Shown here: one piece after another, positions 1-9,241 of the stretch | How positions within the stretch are numbered: position 1 is the first letter of the stretch | How the letters are laid out: every line of letters starts with the position of its first letter | Program-made: the position numbers and the translations under genes | Notes under the pieces: generated by a model | Database searches by the model: none | The model's input: the letters and a program-made list of their open reading frames with translations, nothing else | What the model was told of the DNA's origin: nothing | Origin: Pirellulales bacterium | GTDB lineage: Bacteria > Planctomycetota > Planctomycetia > Pirellulales > Thermoguttaceae | NCBI GenBank assembly: GCA_016935315.1 | Contig: JAFGRD010000039.1 | Coordinates: 236,478 to 300,477 of the forward strand | Length of the DNA: 64,000 nt | Direction of reading: 5' to 3'

Positions 1-163
1 GCCAGGCATCTACCTTAGACTCCGGAAATTGCCCGCATGGTACATTTCTCGGCAGTGAGCGCCGCCGATGTCCGACAATTAGCCGCGTGCGCGCGGACGT
101 TGTGCACGCCCCTTGGAACGCTTCGGCCGGGCCGCCCTCGCCTCCGCAGGCCTCGCGGCGAAC

Positions 164-192
164 TTGACGCCCGCAGGCGTGTCTCGTAAAGT
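164..192 (+). promoter_or_regulatory. Putative sigma70-type promoter of the leuA leader
   Basis: TTGACG at 164-169 is separated by 17 bases from TAAAGT at 187-192, a good -35 and a fair -10 box. Transcription would start near 199, about 30 bases before the Shine-Dalgarno of the leucine-rich leader peptide. The -10 matches only four of six consensus positions, so the assignment rests mainly on spacing and on what follows. Confidence 0.5.
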
Positions 193-239
193 ATAGACGA
201 TTCGGCGCAAATGCCGAGATTCTCTTTGGAGATCATGAC

Positions 240-302
240 GTGAATCGGCTTGGGACCCTATTGCCGCTGTTACTTCCGTTGCTTGCCGGGCGCAGGCCCT
301 AG
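240..302 (+). CDS. leuL: leuA leader peptide (leucine attenuator), 20 aa
   Basis: This short reading frame begins with GTG at 240, preceded by GGAG at 228-231 with an 8-base spacer, and ends with TAG at 300-302. Of its 20 codons, eight encode leucine (residues 4, 7, 8, 10, 11, 12, 14 and 15), and these include CTA, TTA and three CTT codons that should be rare in this GC-rich DNA. It lies upstream of leuA and is followed by a rho-independent terminator at 345-374. In classical amino-acid attenuation, a ribosome stalls on such codons when the charged tRNA is scarce and changes the folding of the nascent RNA. The peptide itself would have no other role. An overlapping ATG at 235 opens only two codons and is not in this frame. 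The symbol is by analogy with enterobacterial leuL; there is no homology evidence. Confidence 0.75.
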   Translation: MNRLGTLLPLLLPLLAGRRP

Positions 303-346
303 GGTTCGTCGTAAGCCGCTGTCAACCGATCCGCCAAACCGAACCC
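302..346 (+). promoter_or_regulatory. Candidate antiterminator hairpin of the leucine attenuator
   Basis: GGGTTCG at 302-308 is perfectly complementary to CGAACCC at 340-346. The second arm overlaps the start of the terminator's 5' stem at 345, so the two folds are mutually exclusive. The first arm starts at the last base of the leader stop codon. A ribosome that finishes the peptide would cover it and let the terminator form; one stalled on Leu codons at 258-284 would leave it free. The complementarity is seen directly; the mechanism is inferred from known attenuators. Confidence 0.6.
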
Positions 347-374
347 CAAGGCCGAGACCGCCTTGGGTTTTTTT
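345..374 (+). terminator. Rho-independent terminator in the leuA leader
   Basis: CCCAAGGC at 345-352 pairs perfectly with GCCTTGGG at 360-367 across a 7-base loop, followed directly by seven T at 368-374. It sits 42 bases after the leader peptide stop and 180 bases before leuA, as expected for an attenuator rather than the end of an upstream gene, because no plus-strand gene other than the leader precedes it in the window. Confidence 0.85.
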
Positions 375-554
375 GTTCCGTCAAGCGAACCATCCCGACG
401 AGGTGTGATGTGAACAGCGACCGGCGAGAAGGGCCCACGAGGGCATGGTTGGTGTTGCCCGGGCCGACCAGGGGTCGGCTGGCAGGCATCTGAGGCAACG
501 CGAGTCTTCTTCGCACAGACCATCTTCACACGCAACGAGAGGATACCGACAAAT

Positions 555-2129
555 ATGTCAGATATGCAGGAAAACGCACCCCGCCGCATCGTGATTTTCG
601 ACACGACGCTCCGCGACGGCGAGCAATCGCCCGGGGCAAGTATGAACCTGGCCGAGAAGATGGAGGTGGCCCAGGCACTGGTCGATTTGGGCGTAGACGT
701 CATCGAGGCCGGCTTTCCGATTGCCTCGCCGGGCGACTTCGAGGCGGTGCGGCAGATAGCCCGCTCGATTCGCGGATCGGTAATCTGCGGCCTGGCCCGC
801 TGCCGCGACGCCGATATCGATCGCGCCTGGGAAGCCGTCCAGGACGCCCCGCAGTCGCGAATCCACGTGTTTCTGGCCACCAGCGCCATTCATCGCGAGT
901 TCAAGCTCAAGATGGACAAAGAGGAGATCATCCGCCGGGCCGTGGCGGGGGTGCAGCGCGCGGCCGGCTATTGCCCCGACGTCGAATTCTCGCCGGAAGA
1001 CGCCGTGCGAACCGAATCCGACTTCCTTTGCCGGGTGGTCGAGGCGGCGATCGACGCCGGGGCCACCACCGTGAACATCCCCGACACCGTCGGCTACGCC
1101 ACGCCCGCCCACATGAATCAGGTCATCCGCACGCTCCGCGAACGGGTCCCCAACATCGACAGGGCCGTGATCAGCGTCCATTGCCACAACGACCTGGGCA
1201 TGGCCGTGGCCAACAGTCTGACGGCGGTGGAGGCCGGCGCCGGACAGATCGAGTGCACGATCAATGGGCTCGGCGAACGCGCGGGAAACTGCTCGCTCGA
1301 GGAGGTTGTGATGGCCCTGCGGACGCGAAACGACTTCTACCACGCCGGCACCCGGGTCGTCACCAACCGGCTGGTTCCCACCAGCCGGCTAGTCGCCAAC
1401 ATCACGGGCATCCACGTGCAGCGGAACAAAGCCATCGTGGGCCAGAACGCGTTTGCCCACGAAGCGGGTATCCATCAGGACGGCATGCTCAAGGAACGGA
1501 CCACGTACGAGATTATGCGGCCGGAAGACGTCGGCTTCGTCAAGACGGATCTGGTGCTGGGCAAACACAGCGGTCGGGCAGCCCTGGCGGATCGGGCCAG
1601 AGCGCTGGGCTATCACCTCACGCCCCAGCAACTCGGCGACGTCTTCCAGGAGTTCAAAACCCTCGCCGACAAGAAGAAGGAGATCTACGACGGCGATCTG
1701 GCGGCGCTGGTCGACCAGCAGATTCACGCCGTCGCCGAACAGTGGACGCTGCATTCGTATCAGGTCACCTCGGGCACGGGGCGCGTACCGGAGGTCACGC
1801 TGGTGCTGCGCCGCGGCGAAGAGCAGTTCAGCACCAAAACCTCCTGCGGCGATGGCCCCATCGACGCCATCTTTCTGGCCATGGAGCAGCTCACCGGGAT
1901 TTCGGTGGCCTGCAAAGACTTCCGCGTCCACAGCGTCACGGTCGGCAAAGACGCCCAGGGCGAAGTGATGGTTCAGGTCGAATTCGAGGGGCATCTGTAT
2001 CGCGGCCGCGGTGTCTCGACCGACAGCATCGAAGCCAGTGCCAAAGCGTTTCTCAATGCGATTAACCGCATCGTGGCCCGAACCAACGGGGGCCCCGCGC
2101 CGGCGGCACCCTCCGCAGAGGACTCGTGA
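555..2129 (+). CDS. leuA: 2-isopropylmalate synthase
   Basis: Catalyses the first committed step of leucine synthesis, condensing acetyl-CoA with 2-oxoisovalerate in the cytoplasm. The 524-residue length fits the bacterial long form. The substrate and metal motif TLRDGEQSPGASM is at about residues 18-30, and the metal ligands H209 and H211 lie in the motif VHCHNDLG. The C-terminal part from about residue 400 (FSTKTSCGDGPIDA region) is the LeuA regulatory dimer domain, where leucine gives feedback inhibition. The start at 555 follows a GAGAGGAT Shine-Dalgarno at 537-544. The leucine-rich leader peptide and terminator upstream indicate transcription attenuation by leucyl-tRNA. No other leu genes adjoin it; leuB lies more than 50 kb away on the other strand. 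Confidence 0.96.
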   Translation: MSDMQENAPRRIVIFDTTLRDGEQSPGASMNLAEKMEVAQALVDLGVDVIEAGFPIASPGDFEAVRQIARSIRGSVICGLARCRDADIDRAWEAVQDAPQSRIHVFLATSAIHREFKLKMDKEEIIRRAVAGVQRAAGYCPDVEFSPEDAVRTESDFLCRVVEAAIDAGATTVNIPDTVGYATPAHMNQVIRTLRERVPNIDRAVISVHCHNDLGMAVANSLTAVEAGAGQIECTINGLGERAGNCSLEEVVMALRTRNDFYHAGTRVVTNRLVPTSRLVANITGIHVQRNKAIVGQNAFAHEAGIHQDGMLKERTTYEIMRPEDVGFVKTDLVLGKHSGRAALADRARALGYHLTPQQLGDVFQEFKTLADKKKEIYDGDLAALVDQQIHAVAEQWTLHSYQVTSGTGRVPEVTLVLRRGEEQFSTKTSCGDGPIDAIFLAMEQLTGISVACKDFRVHSVTVGKDAQGEVMVQVEFEGHLYRGRGVSTDSIEASAKAFLNAINRIVARTNGGPAPAAPSAEDS

Positions 2130-2181
2130 AAGCACAGGTTGGGCGTTCTCATGGAAGCAGCAGCGGCGCGCGGCGGCACCT

Positions 2182-2266
2182 GGCCGAGTGGCGGAATTGG
2201 CAGACGCTAAGGATTTAAAATCCTTTGGGAGTAATTCCCGTGCGGGTTCGAGTCCCGCCTCGGCCA
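2182..2266 (+). tRNA. tRNA-Leu (anticodon UAA)
   Basis: Acceptor arm GGCCGAG (2182-2188) pairs with CTCGGCC (2259-2265), with discriminator A at 2266. The anticodon stem AAGGA/TCCTT (2209-2213 and 2221-2225) encloses a seven-base loop with TAA at 2216-2218. The T arm is GCGGG-TTCGAGT-CCCGC (2242-2258). The long variable arm, with GGGA and TCCC pairing, makes it a class II tRNA as expected for leucine. The CCA end is not encoded. It reads UUA and, by wobble, UUG, both of which occur in the leader peptide of leuA, whose stop codon is only 52 bases upstream with no terminator visible between. Confidence 0.95.
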
Positions 2267-2611
2267 CCTGATGTTTTGGCACTATCATGCAGTGTTTTGC
2301 ACCCTGACGCAAGGAGCCCAATTATTCAAGGGATTCCCGCGTCTTCTGCGAGTCATTGCGATGTGTCGCGGCAGCCTGCGTCGAATGGATCATCAGAGCG
2401 GAGAACGCCGAAATCAGATAACGGGGAGGTATCGGCCACCCGAACTCGGCGCCGGAGGCATGTTCCGTTGCCGGAAAAGGGGGCAAGGGGCTTCCCCAGG
2501 CTGCGGCAACTGCTCACAATGAAGGTTCTAGCGCTTCGGCCGGCAGTGCGGTACCCGCCCGCAGCCCGTTGTCTGTCTTGCGGACCCAAGATTGTGTAGA
2601 GGCCGCCTTCC
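2267..2611. other. Intergenic stretch between tRNA-Leu and cytochrome b
   Basis: About 345 bases without a convincing gene. Short open frames here lack a credible start or recognisable residues. This is where a Rieske iron-sulfur gene would be expected in a standard bc operon, and none can be read on either strand. Confidence 0.5.
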
Positions 2612-3316
<705 letters not shown>

Positions 3317-3365
3317 AACGGAGGCGGATGCAAACATCCATTGCCCTGTTTGAGGGCTTCCCTGC

Positions 3366-4682
3366 ATGTACGGCAACGAACACGAATTCCTCGAACGCAT
3401 CGCCGGGCCGATGGGCTGGTTCTATCTGTCGGCCTGCGCGGTGAACCTGCTGGCGGCGGGGCGAGCCCTGCGCGGGCGCAGGCCCCAGCGGGCCGGGGCG
3501 TGGGGGGCCGTGGGGCTGACGTTTGCGGTGCTCGGGTGGCGGGCCTTCGACGGAAACCCCGCCGCCATGCCCGAGGCGTGCAAAGACGCGATCGACGCCG
3601 TGCTCGGGCCCGTGACCTTCACGCTGGGCTCGTTTCTGATCCTCTGGGGATTATACCTAGGGCGCCGCGTTTTCGTGCGACCGGCGGTGGCGTTCGCCGG
3701 GCTGAACGTCTCGCTGCTGTTTTTGGGCCTGTCGTTGACCGACGCCCAGTTCGCCGCCGTGGTCATCCAGCCGGACAACGTACCGATCGTGGCGATGGTT
3801 TATCTGCTGGCACTGTTCACGTGGCTTTCGGCGTCGGCGGCCGTAAAAAACGACCGGCGGCTGGGGCAGGGCCTCGCACCGGCGGAGAAGGACCAGGCGG
3901 AAAAGGCCCTGGTCTGGCCCGACCTGGTCTACACCGAGCTGATCTGCATGATCCTGGCCAGCGCGGTGCTACTGATCTGGTCGCTGAGCGTGCAGGCCCC
4001 GCTGGAACAGCCGGCCAATCCGGCGGTGACGCCCAATCCCTCGAAGGCCCCGTGGTACTTCGTCGGCCTGCAAGAGCTGCTGGTGTTTTCCGACGCCTGG
4101 ATCGTCGGCGTGGTCGTACCCTGCTTGATCGCCTTTGGACTGATGGCCATACCCTATCTCGACCCCAACCCGCAGGGTAGCGGCTACTACACGATTCGCC
4201 AGCGGCCGTTCGCCTATGGCGTCTTCCAGTTCGGCTTTCTGCTCTTGTGGGTGTTGCTGATTCTGGTCGGCACGTTCATGCGGGGGCCGAATTGGGGTTT
4301 TTTTGGGCTGTACGAGGTCCGCGACCCGCACAAGGTGCTGGCGCTGGGCAACGTGAAGCTCTCGGAATACTTCTGGACGATCTGGCTCGGACGCGGCGTG
4401 CCGCAGGTGGCGGCCGACGCCGGGTCGCTGGCGCAGTTCGGGCATATCCTCTGGCGGGAGATCGCGGGCGTGACCTTGGTGGGACTCTACTTCGTGGCCC
4501 TGCCGCCGCTGTTGGGCCGCACGCTGTTGCGCCGGCTGCGGGCCCAAATGGGCTTTGGCCGCTTCACGCTGATGGCCGTGCTGCTGTTGGCGATGATGAC
4601 GCTGCCGCTGAAGATGATCCTGCGCTGGACCATGAATCTCAGTTACGTGGTGAGCATGCCGGAGTGTTTCTTCAACCTCTGA
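3366..4682 (+). CDS. PetD-like C-terminal cytochrome b subunit with extra membrane helices
   Basis: A 438-residue polytopic protein. Residues 1-160 carry about four membrane segments not found in ordinary PetD. From about residue 185 the sequence is PetD-like, with the Qo-site motif present as APWY (228-231) in KAPWYFVGLQELL, where chloroplasts and mitochondria have PEWY. Three or four further helices follow, ending near residue 430. It is likely the partner of the b6-type subunit and completes the quinol-binding site. Replacement of Glu by Ala in the Qo motif is expected to change proton or quinone handling; Qo motifs other than PEWY are known in menaquinone-using bacteria. It is separated from the next gene by 33 bases, consistent with one transcript. 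Confidence 0.82.
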   Translation: MYGNEHEFLERIAGPMGWFYLSACAVNLLAAGRALRGRRPQRAGAWGAVGLTFAVLGWRAFDGNPAAMPEACKDAIDAVLGPVTFTLGSFLILWGLYLGRRVFVRPAVAFAGLNVSLLFLGLSLTDAQFAAVVIQPDNVPIVAMVYLLALFTWLSASAAVKNDRRLGQGLAPAEKDQAEKALVWPDLVYTELICMILASAVLLIWSLSVQAPLEQPANPAVTPNPSKAPWYFVGLQELLVFSDAWIVGVVVPCLIAFGLMAIPYLDPNPQGSGYYTIRQRPFAYGVFQFGFLLLWVLLILVGTFMRGPNWGFFGLYEVRDPHKVLALGNVKLSEYFWTIWLGRGVPQVAADAGSLAQFGHILWREIAGVTLVGLYFVALPPLLGRTLLRRLRAQMGFGRFTLMAVLLLAMMTLPLKMILRWTMNLSYVVSMPECFFNL

Positions 4683-4715
4683 TCCGGCAACTCGCCCAAG
4701 GGCGATCAGGACTCC

Positions 4716-7700
4716 ATGCACTCAGGCAACGACACCTACTACAACCTGAAACGTCTGCATCTGGTGTTTGCAGTCTCCTCGCTGGGCCTGCTGGCGGTCA
4801 CGATCTGGATGCTGGCGGCCGACCACTACCGCCCGTGGAAGGAACACCAGCGAACGTTCCGCGGCCGGATCGAGCCCTGGATGATCGCCGCGCAGATCGA
4901 CCGGCAGCGCAGCGAGGCCTTCCTCGCCCGGGAAGAGGCGTTGACCGCGGTGCTGGACGAGGCGCGTCGGGCGGTGCCGGCAAGGAATCAGATCGAGCGT
5001 TTCGCCGCCGAGTTGGAAAGCGACGCTGCGCAACGCGGCGCGACGGCAATCCCGCCGACCGATCTCTGGGAGGCCTACGACGACCTGGCGGCGCGGCCGA
5101 GCGTCGCGGCGCGCGACGCGCTGCGTGCCCGGCTGGATCGGCGGATTGCGGCCGCCGCCGTCCGCCACGAGAACGCCGAGCAGGAATTGCGGTTCCGCCG
5201 CGCCGAGTTTGACGAGGCCCGCAGCTACTACGAGGCGGGCGTCGGCGAGGGGCTCTCGCCACAGCGGCTGGCCAGTCTCCAGCAGAAGGTCGACCAGGCT
5301 CGGGTCGACGTCGATCGGCTGGCCGGCCTGTGCGAGGTGGCCGTCGAGCACCATCGCCGCTTGGAGGAAATTCGGCAACAGATCACGGCCGCCGAGAACG
5401 CCGCCGACAAGGCCTTGGCCGATCATCGGGCGACCCTCGAGCGGCTGCAGCGGCAACTGGCAGCGCAGCGATCCGGGCCGGCCGGGCGGGTGTTCGAGTC
5501 GCCGCTGATCGATGCCTTGGGCCGTCCGCCGGCGATCGAGCAGATCTGGCTGCCGGGGCTGACCATCGACTACAACTTCTGTCAGGTCGCACGGTTCGAC
5601 CGCTGCGCGACGTGCCATCAGGCAATTGGCAAGACGCAGCCGGGCCGGCCGGCCGAGCCAATGATCGGAACCCCCCGAACCCTGACGGTCACCTTGGCCA
5701 CACCGGGCGAAGCCCCGCGGGCGGCAGTCGGGGAAGGGCAGGGCGGCAGGCCGACGCTTAGGCAGGCCTACGGCCTGGTCCTGGCGGCGCAAGGCGTCCT
5801 CGAACCGGAAGCGCCGACCGTCGCCCAGGTCTTGCCCAACAGCTCCGCGGCGTTTGCCGAGCTTCGCTGCGGCGACGTAATTACCCGTATCAACGACGAG
5901 GGCCCGCTGGAGCGCGCGGCCTTGAGCCAACGCCTGCTGCAGGACGTGGCGTGGGGAGAGCGGCTGACGCTGGAGATTCGGCGCGGGCTGCCGCAGCCCT
6001 ATTGCTCCCATCCGCGACCAGCGCTGTACCTTGGTTCGCTGAGCCCCCATCCGATGGCCGACTTCGGCTGCACGATGTGCCACGACGGGCAGGGCAGCGC
6101 CACGCAGTTCACTTGGGCCTCGCACACGCCGAACGATCTCGGGCAGCGGGCCCGCTGGCGCCAAGGGAAAGACTGGTCGCGCAATCCCCACTGGGACTTC
6201 CCGATGATGCCCCGGCGGTTCGCCCAGAGCCGCTGTTTAAAGTGTCACCACGCGGTGACCGATCTGGAGCCGAGCCGGCGGTTTCCCGATCCTCCAGCGG
6301 CCAGCGTGGTGGCCGGGTATCAACTCATCGGGCAATACGGCTGTTTCGGCTGCCACGAGATCAAGGGGTTCGACGACACGGGTCGGTCCGTCGGGCCCGA
6401 TCTGCGTTTGGAGCCGAACTACGCCGAAGCCGCATTGGCCCTGTCGACCGAGCAAGGCTTGACCGAGCGGCAACGCGGCCTCGCCCGGCGAGTCGTCGCG
6501 CAGCCGGAAGACGACGCCCCGCGGCGCGAACTGGCCAACTCGATTCTGGCTGACGGCTCGTCGGGAAGCCTCAGCCGGAACGCTCATCGGCTGGCCAGGT
6601 TGCTGGCGGCGGAGCCTCCGGTTCCGGGCACGATGCGCAAAGTGGGGCCGAGCCTCCGTGACCTTGCCGGCAAGGTGAAAGCCGAGTTCCTGGCCGACTG
6701 GATGGCCGACCCGAGGCGTTTTCTTCCCAGCACGCGGATGCCTCGCTTCTACGGCGTTGGTGAGCAACTCGGCGAGGTGAGCCGAGAGACGGCTGCCCGC
6801 TTCGAGGTGGTCGAGATTCTCGCCACGGTCGAGTATCTGCTGGCCGCTGGCCGGCCGGTCGAGCCGGCCGCGGCGCCGAGGGCCGTCACCGAGCCGCCGT
6901 CGGCCGAGCGGGGCAGGCGGCTGTTTGCGATTCACGGATGTCTGGCCTGCCATCCACATGCCGACTTTCCGCAGGGTCAGGCGACCCAGGGCCCCGACCT
7001 GACCAGCGTCGGTGCGAAGTTTGCGACCGACTCGGGCCGGCGTTGGCTGGTCAGTTGGATCCGCAACCCGGCACGGCACAGTCCTCGAACGCTGATGCCC
7101 AACCCGCTGCTTGAGCCGATCCCGCTGCCCGGCGGTGGGTCGGTGGCGACGACACCGGATCCCGGTGGCGACGTGGCGGAAATCCGCATGGCGCATGCGC
7201 GGACGACCGACCCGGCCGCCGATGTGGCCGCCTACTTGCTGGCGGCGACCGACTGGCAGCCAACGGCGTTGCCGCCGCTGGTCGATGCGAACCTCGACGA
7301 GCTGGCACTGTTGCACCTTGGCAAGGTGTTTTCCCAGCGGCACGCCCGGCAGTATTTGCAGGAGGGCATCCCGCTGTCGATGGCCAATCGCCTCGAAGGC
7401 GACGCCGTGGAGCTGTTGGGTGAAATGACACAGGCGAAGAAGCTCCGCTACGTCGGCCGGCGGGTGCTCCGCACGCGGGGCTGCTTCGCCTGCCACGACG
7501 TGCCGGGACTGGAAGACGCCCAGGCCATCGGGCCGGCCTTGAGCGACTGGGGGCGAAAAAGGGAGTCGCTGTTGGCGTTCGGGCAGGTCCACCGTTTCCT
7601 GGAAGCCTCCGGCGAGCTGCCGGGGACGGGGGAGCAGCCTGATGCGGATCGAGGCTTCTTCCTCCAGGCCGTGCTCGATCAGCGCCGCGAAGGCTTCCTC

Positions 7701-9074
7701 TGGCAGAAGCTGCGGGCGCCGCGGAGCTTCGATTTCCGGATGGCCCGAAACAAGGGATACGACCAGTGGCTGACGATGCCCCGCTTCGAGTTGACCGACC
7801 CGCAGCGCGAACAAATCATCACGTTCGTGCTGGGACTGGTCGCGGAGCCGCCTGCCGGGCGGTACGTGTATCGACCGGACCGCCGTGGGCAGGCGATCGT
7901 CGAGGGGCGTCGGGTGCTTCAGAAATACGCGTGCGCCCAATGCCACACGCTCGAGATGAGCCGGTGGACATTCGAGCTGGACCCGGACACCTTTCAGCGG
8001 CCGCCGCAGGTGGACGACTACGACCTCCTTCGGCCACAGCTTTCCCCGGAGCGGATCGCCGCGTCGCTGCAGAGCGACCTCCGGGGTCTGGCCAGCGCCG
8101 AGGTGGTCGGCATGCCCCAGGTGGACGCCGACGGCAAACTGCTAGTTGTCGACGAAGACGAAGACGATAGCGGCAATCTGGCGACGCTCTACAGTTTCAC
8201 TTTCTGGGAGCCGGCGGCAATCCATGGCGAGGTGTGCGCGGTGGGCGGCGCCGACGTGCTGCTCTGGGGCTCGCCGGCGATAGCGCGTGGTCTGCCGTCG
8301 CGCGCGTTCGATGTGTCATACTTCGGATCGCGGATCACCGGCGTCCGTCCCGCGATGGGCGGGACGTTCGCCCGGCTGCTGTTTCCCACGGCCTGGGCGG
8401 AAGCCCGGGCGGCCGGCAGCGGTGTGGTCGGGGCCGAGGTCTGGGGTTCGGTTCCCCCGCCGCTGACCAATGAAGGCAGCAAGGTCCGGCCCGACTGGCT
8501 CCACGACTATCTGCTCAACCCGGTGCCGGTCCGACCGGCCTGCATGCTGCGGATGCCGCGATTCAGTCTCTCGCCGGCCGAGGCGGGCACGCTGGCGGAC
8601 TACTTTGCCGCTGTCTCGGGCGTCGACTTTCCGTACGCCGCGGCTTCCGCACCCTTGCCGCAAAATGCCCCACGGCAAGACAACCGCCTTGACCAGGCCA
8701 TGAGGATGCTGGTCGACACGACGACCTATTGTGCCAAGTGTCATCTAGTCGGCGATTTCAGCCCCGGCGGCGAAATTCAAACGGTCCTGGCTCCCAATCT
8801 GGGCGGCGTGGGCCGGCGGCTGCGGCCCGAATATCTCCGGCGGTGGCTGGCCGACCCCAGGGCCGTGCTGCCCTACACGCGCATGCCCGTGAACTTCCCC
8901 CCTACCGGCCAGTCGATCGATCCGAAGCGGTTTCCCGGCAGCAGCTTTGAGCAACTCGACACGATGACGGATTTGTTGTTAGACTATCAAGGGTACCTGG
9001 AATCGCAGATTTCGATCCGCCAGCGCGTCCTGCGGCAACGCGAGGCGGAGCAAGAGGGCGAAACGCCCCACTGA
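4716..9074 (+). CDS. Giant octahaem cytochrome c with PDZ domain
   Basis: A 1452-residue protein anchored by one N-terminal membrane helix (about residues 10-30), with the bulk outside the membrane. A charged, probably helical or coiled-coil region spans about 40-260. Eight CxxCH haem c sites start at residues 297 (CATCH), 452 (CTMCH), 507 (CLKCH), 543 (CFGCH), 742 (CLACH), 923 (CFACH), 1073 (CAQCH) and 1339 (CAKCH). A PDZ-like segment lies at about 370-430 (VLPNSSAAFAELRCGDVI), between haems 1 and 2. It is encoded directly after the cytochrome b subunits and probably accepts electrons from them and passes them along a haem chain in the periplasm. Very large cytochromes of this kind occur in planctomycetes; the exact partner is unknown. 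Confidence 0.87.
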   Translation: MHSGNDTYYNLKRLHLVFAVSSLGLLAVTIWMLAADHYRPWKEHQRTFRGRIEPWMIAAQIDRQRSEAFLAREEALTAVLDEARRAVPARNQIERFAAELESDAAQRGATAIPPTDLWEAYDDLAARPSVAARDALRARLDRRIAAAAVRHENAEQELRFRRAEFDEARSYYEAGVGEGLSPQRLASLQQKVDQARVDVDRLAGLCEVAVEHHRRLEEIRQQITAAENAADKALADHRATLERLQRQLAAQRSGPAGRVFESPLIDALGRPPAIEQIWLPGLTIDYNFCQVARFDRCATCHQAIGKTQPGRPAEPMIGTPRTLTVTLATPGEAPRAAVGEGQGGRPTLRQAYGLVLAAQGVLEPEAPTVAQVLPNSSAAFAELRCGDVITRINDEGPLERAALSQRLLQDVAWGERLTLEIRRGLPQPYCSHPRPALYLGSLSPHPMADFGCTMCHDGQGSATQFTWASHTPNDLGQRARWRQGKDWSRNPHWDFPMMPRRFAQSRCLKCHHAVTDLEPSRRFPDPPAASVVAGYQLIGQYGCFGCHEIKGFDDTGRSVGPDLRLEPNYAEAALALSTEQGLTERQRGLARRVVAQPEDDAPRRELANSILADGSSGSLSRNAHRLARLLAAEPPVPGTMRKVGPSLRDLAGKVKAEFLADWMADPRRFLPSTRMPRFYGVGEQLGEVSRETAARFEVVEILATVEYLLAAGRPVEPAAAPRAVTEPPSAERGRRLFAIHGCLACHPHADFPQGQATQGPDLTSVGAKFATDSGRRWLVSWIRNPARHSPRTLMPNPLLEPIPLPGGGSVATTPDPGGDVAEIRMAHARTTDPAADVAAYLLAATDWQPTALPPLVDANLDELALLHLGKVFSQRHARQYLQEGIPLSMANRLEGDAVELLGEMTQAKKLRYVGRRVLRTRGCFACHDVPGLEDAQAIGPALSDWGRKRESLLAFGQVHRFLEASGELPGTGEQPDADRGFFLQAVLDQRREGFLWQKLRAPRSFDFRMARNKGYDQWLTMPRFELTDPQREQIITFVLGLVAEPPAGRYVYRPDRRGQAIVEGRRVLQKYACAQCHTLEMSRWTFELDPDTFQRPPQVDDYDLLRPQLSPERIAASLQSDLRGLASAEVVGMPQVDADGKLLVVDEDEDDSGNLATLYSFTFWEPAAIHGEVCAVGGADVLLWGSPAIARGLPSRAFDVSYFGSRITGVRPAMGGTFARLLFPTAWAEARAAGSGVVGAEVWGSVPPPLTNEGSKVRPDWLHDYLLNPVPVRPACMLRMPRFSLSPAEAGTLADYFAAVSGVDFPYAAASAPLPQNAPRQDNRLDQAMRMLVDTTTYCAKCHLVGDFSPGGEIQTVLAPNLGGVGRRLRPEYLRRWLADPRAVLPYTRMPVNFPPTGQSIDPKRFPGSSFEQLDTMTDLLLDYQGYLESQISIRQRVLRQREAEQEGETPH

Positions 9075-9184
9075 TCTTTGCACAGTTAATGCGTGAAGGC
9101 GACCAACGGGAGCCCGGTTTTTTTTCGGCTTCCCGTCAGTTGACCTTGGCTATCTGCGGTGCAAACATCAACGAGGTTTGTTTC

Positions 9185-9237
9185 CCTGTGCGTCCTTGCA
9201 CTTTCATGGATGTCCAACTTGTTCTTTCACGAGTCCT
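9185..9237 (+). repeat. Dispersed repeat, copy A (53 bp)
   Basis: Near-full-length copy of a dispersed element: TGCGTCCTTGCAC near the left end, ATGTCCAACTTG in the middle and CGAGTCCT at the right end. It aligns without gaps with the copies at 33805-33857 (inverted) and 59403-59455. It ends only four bases before the ATG at 9242 of the Tat-exported protein, so it displaces the usual Shine-Dalgarno position. Confidence 0.75.
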
Positions 9238-9241
9238 AACC

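Noticed and set aside
463..481. GCCGACC/GGTCGGC hairpin between the attenuator and leuA
   Set aside because: It has no T-run and no overlap with other folds, and leaders in GC-rich DNA often contain such stems by chance.
971..2065. 364-codon frame inside leuA
   Set aside because: It is an Arg/Pro/Gly-rich shadow of the high-GC leuA reading frame, with no family resemblance.
2309..2360. GCCCAATTATTC...TGCGAGTCAT as a further copy of the dispersed repeat
   Set aside because: An insertion of about 14 bases would be needed, and the right end does not match CGAGTCCT.
9106..9136. Possible terminator between the octahaem cytochrome and the Tat-exported protein
   Set aside because: ACGGGAGCC pairs with GGCTTCCCGT, but the eight T lie in the loop instead of after the stem. 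It may fold, but is not a standard rho-independent terminator.
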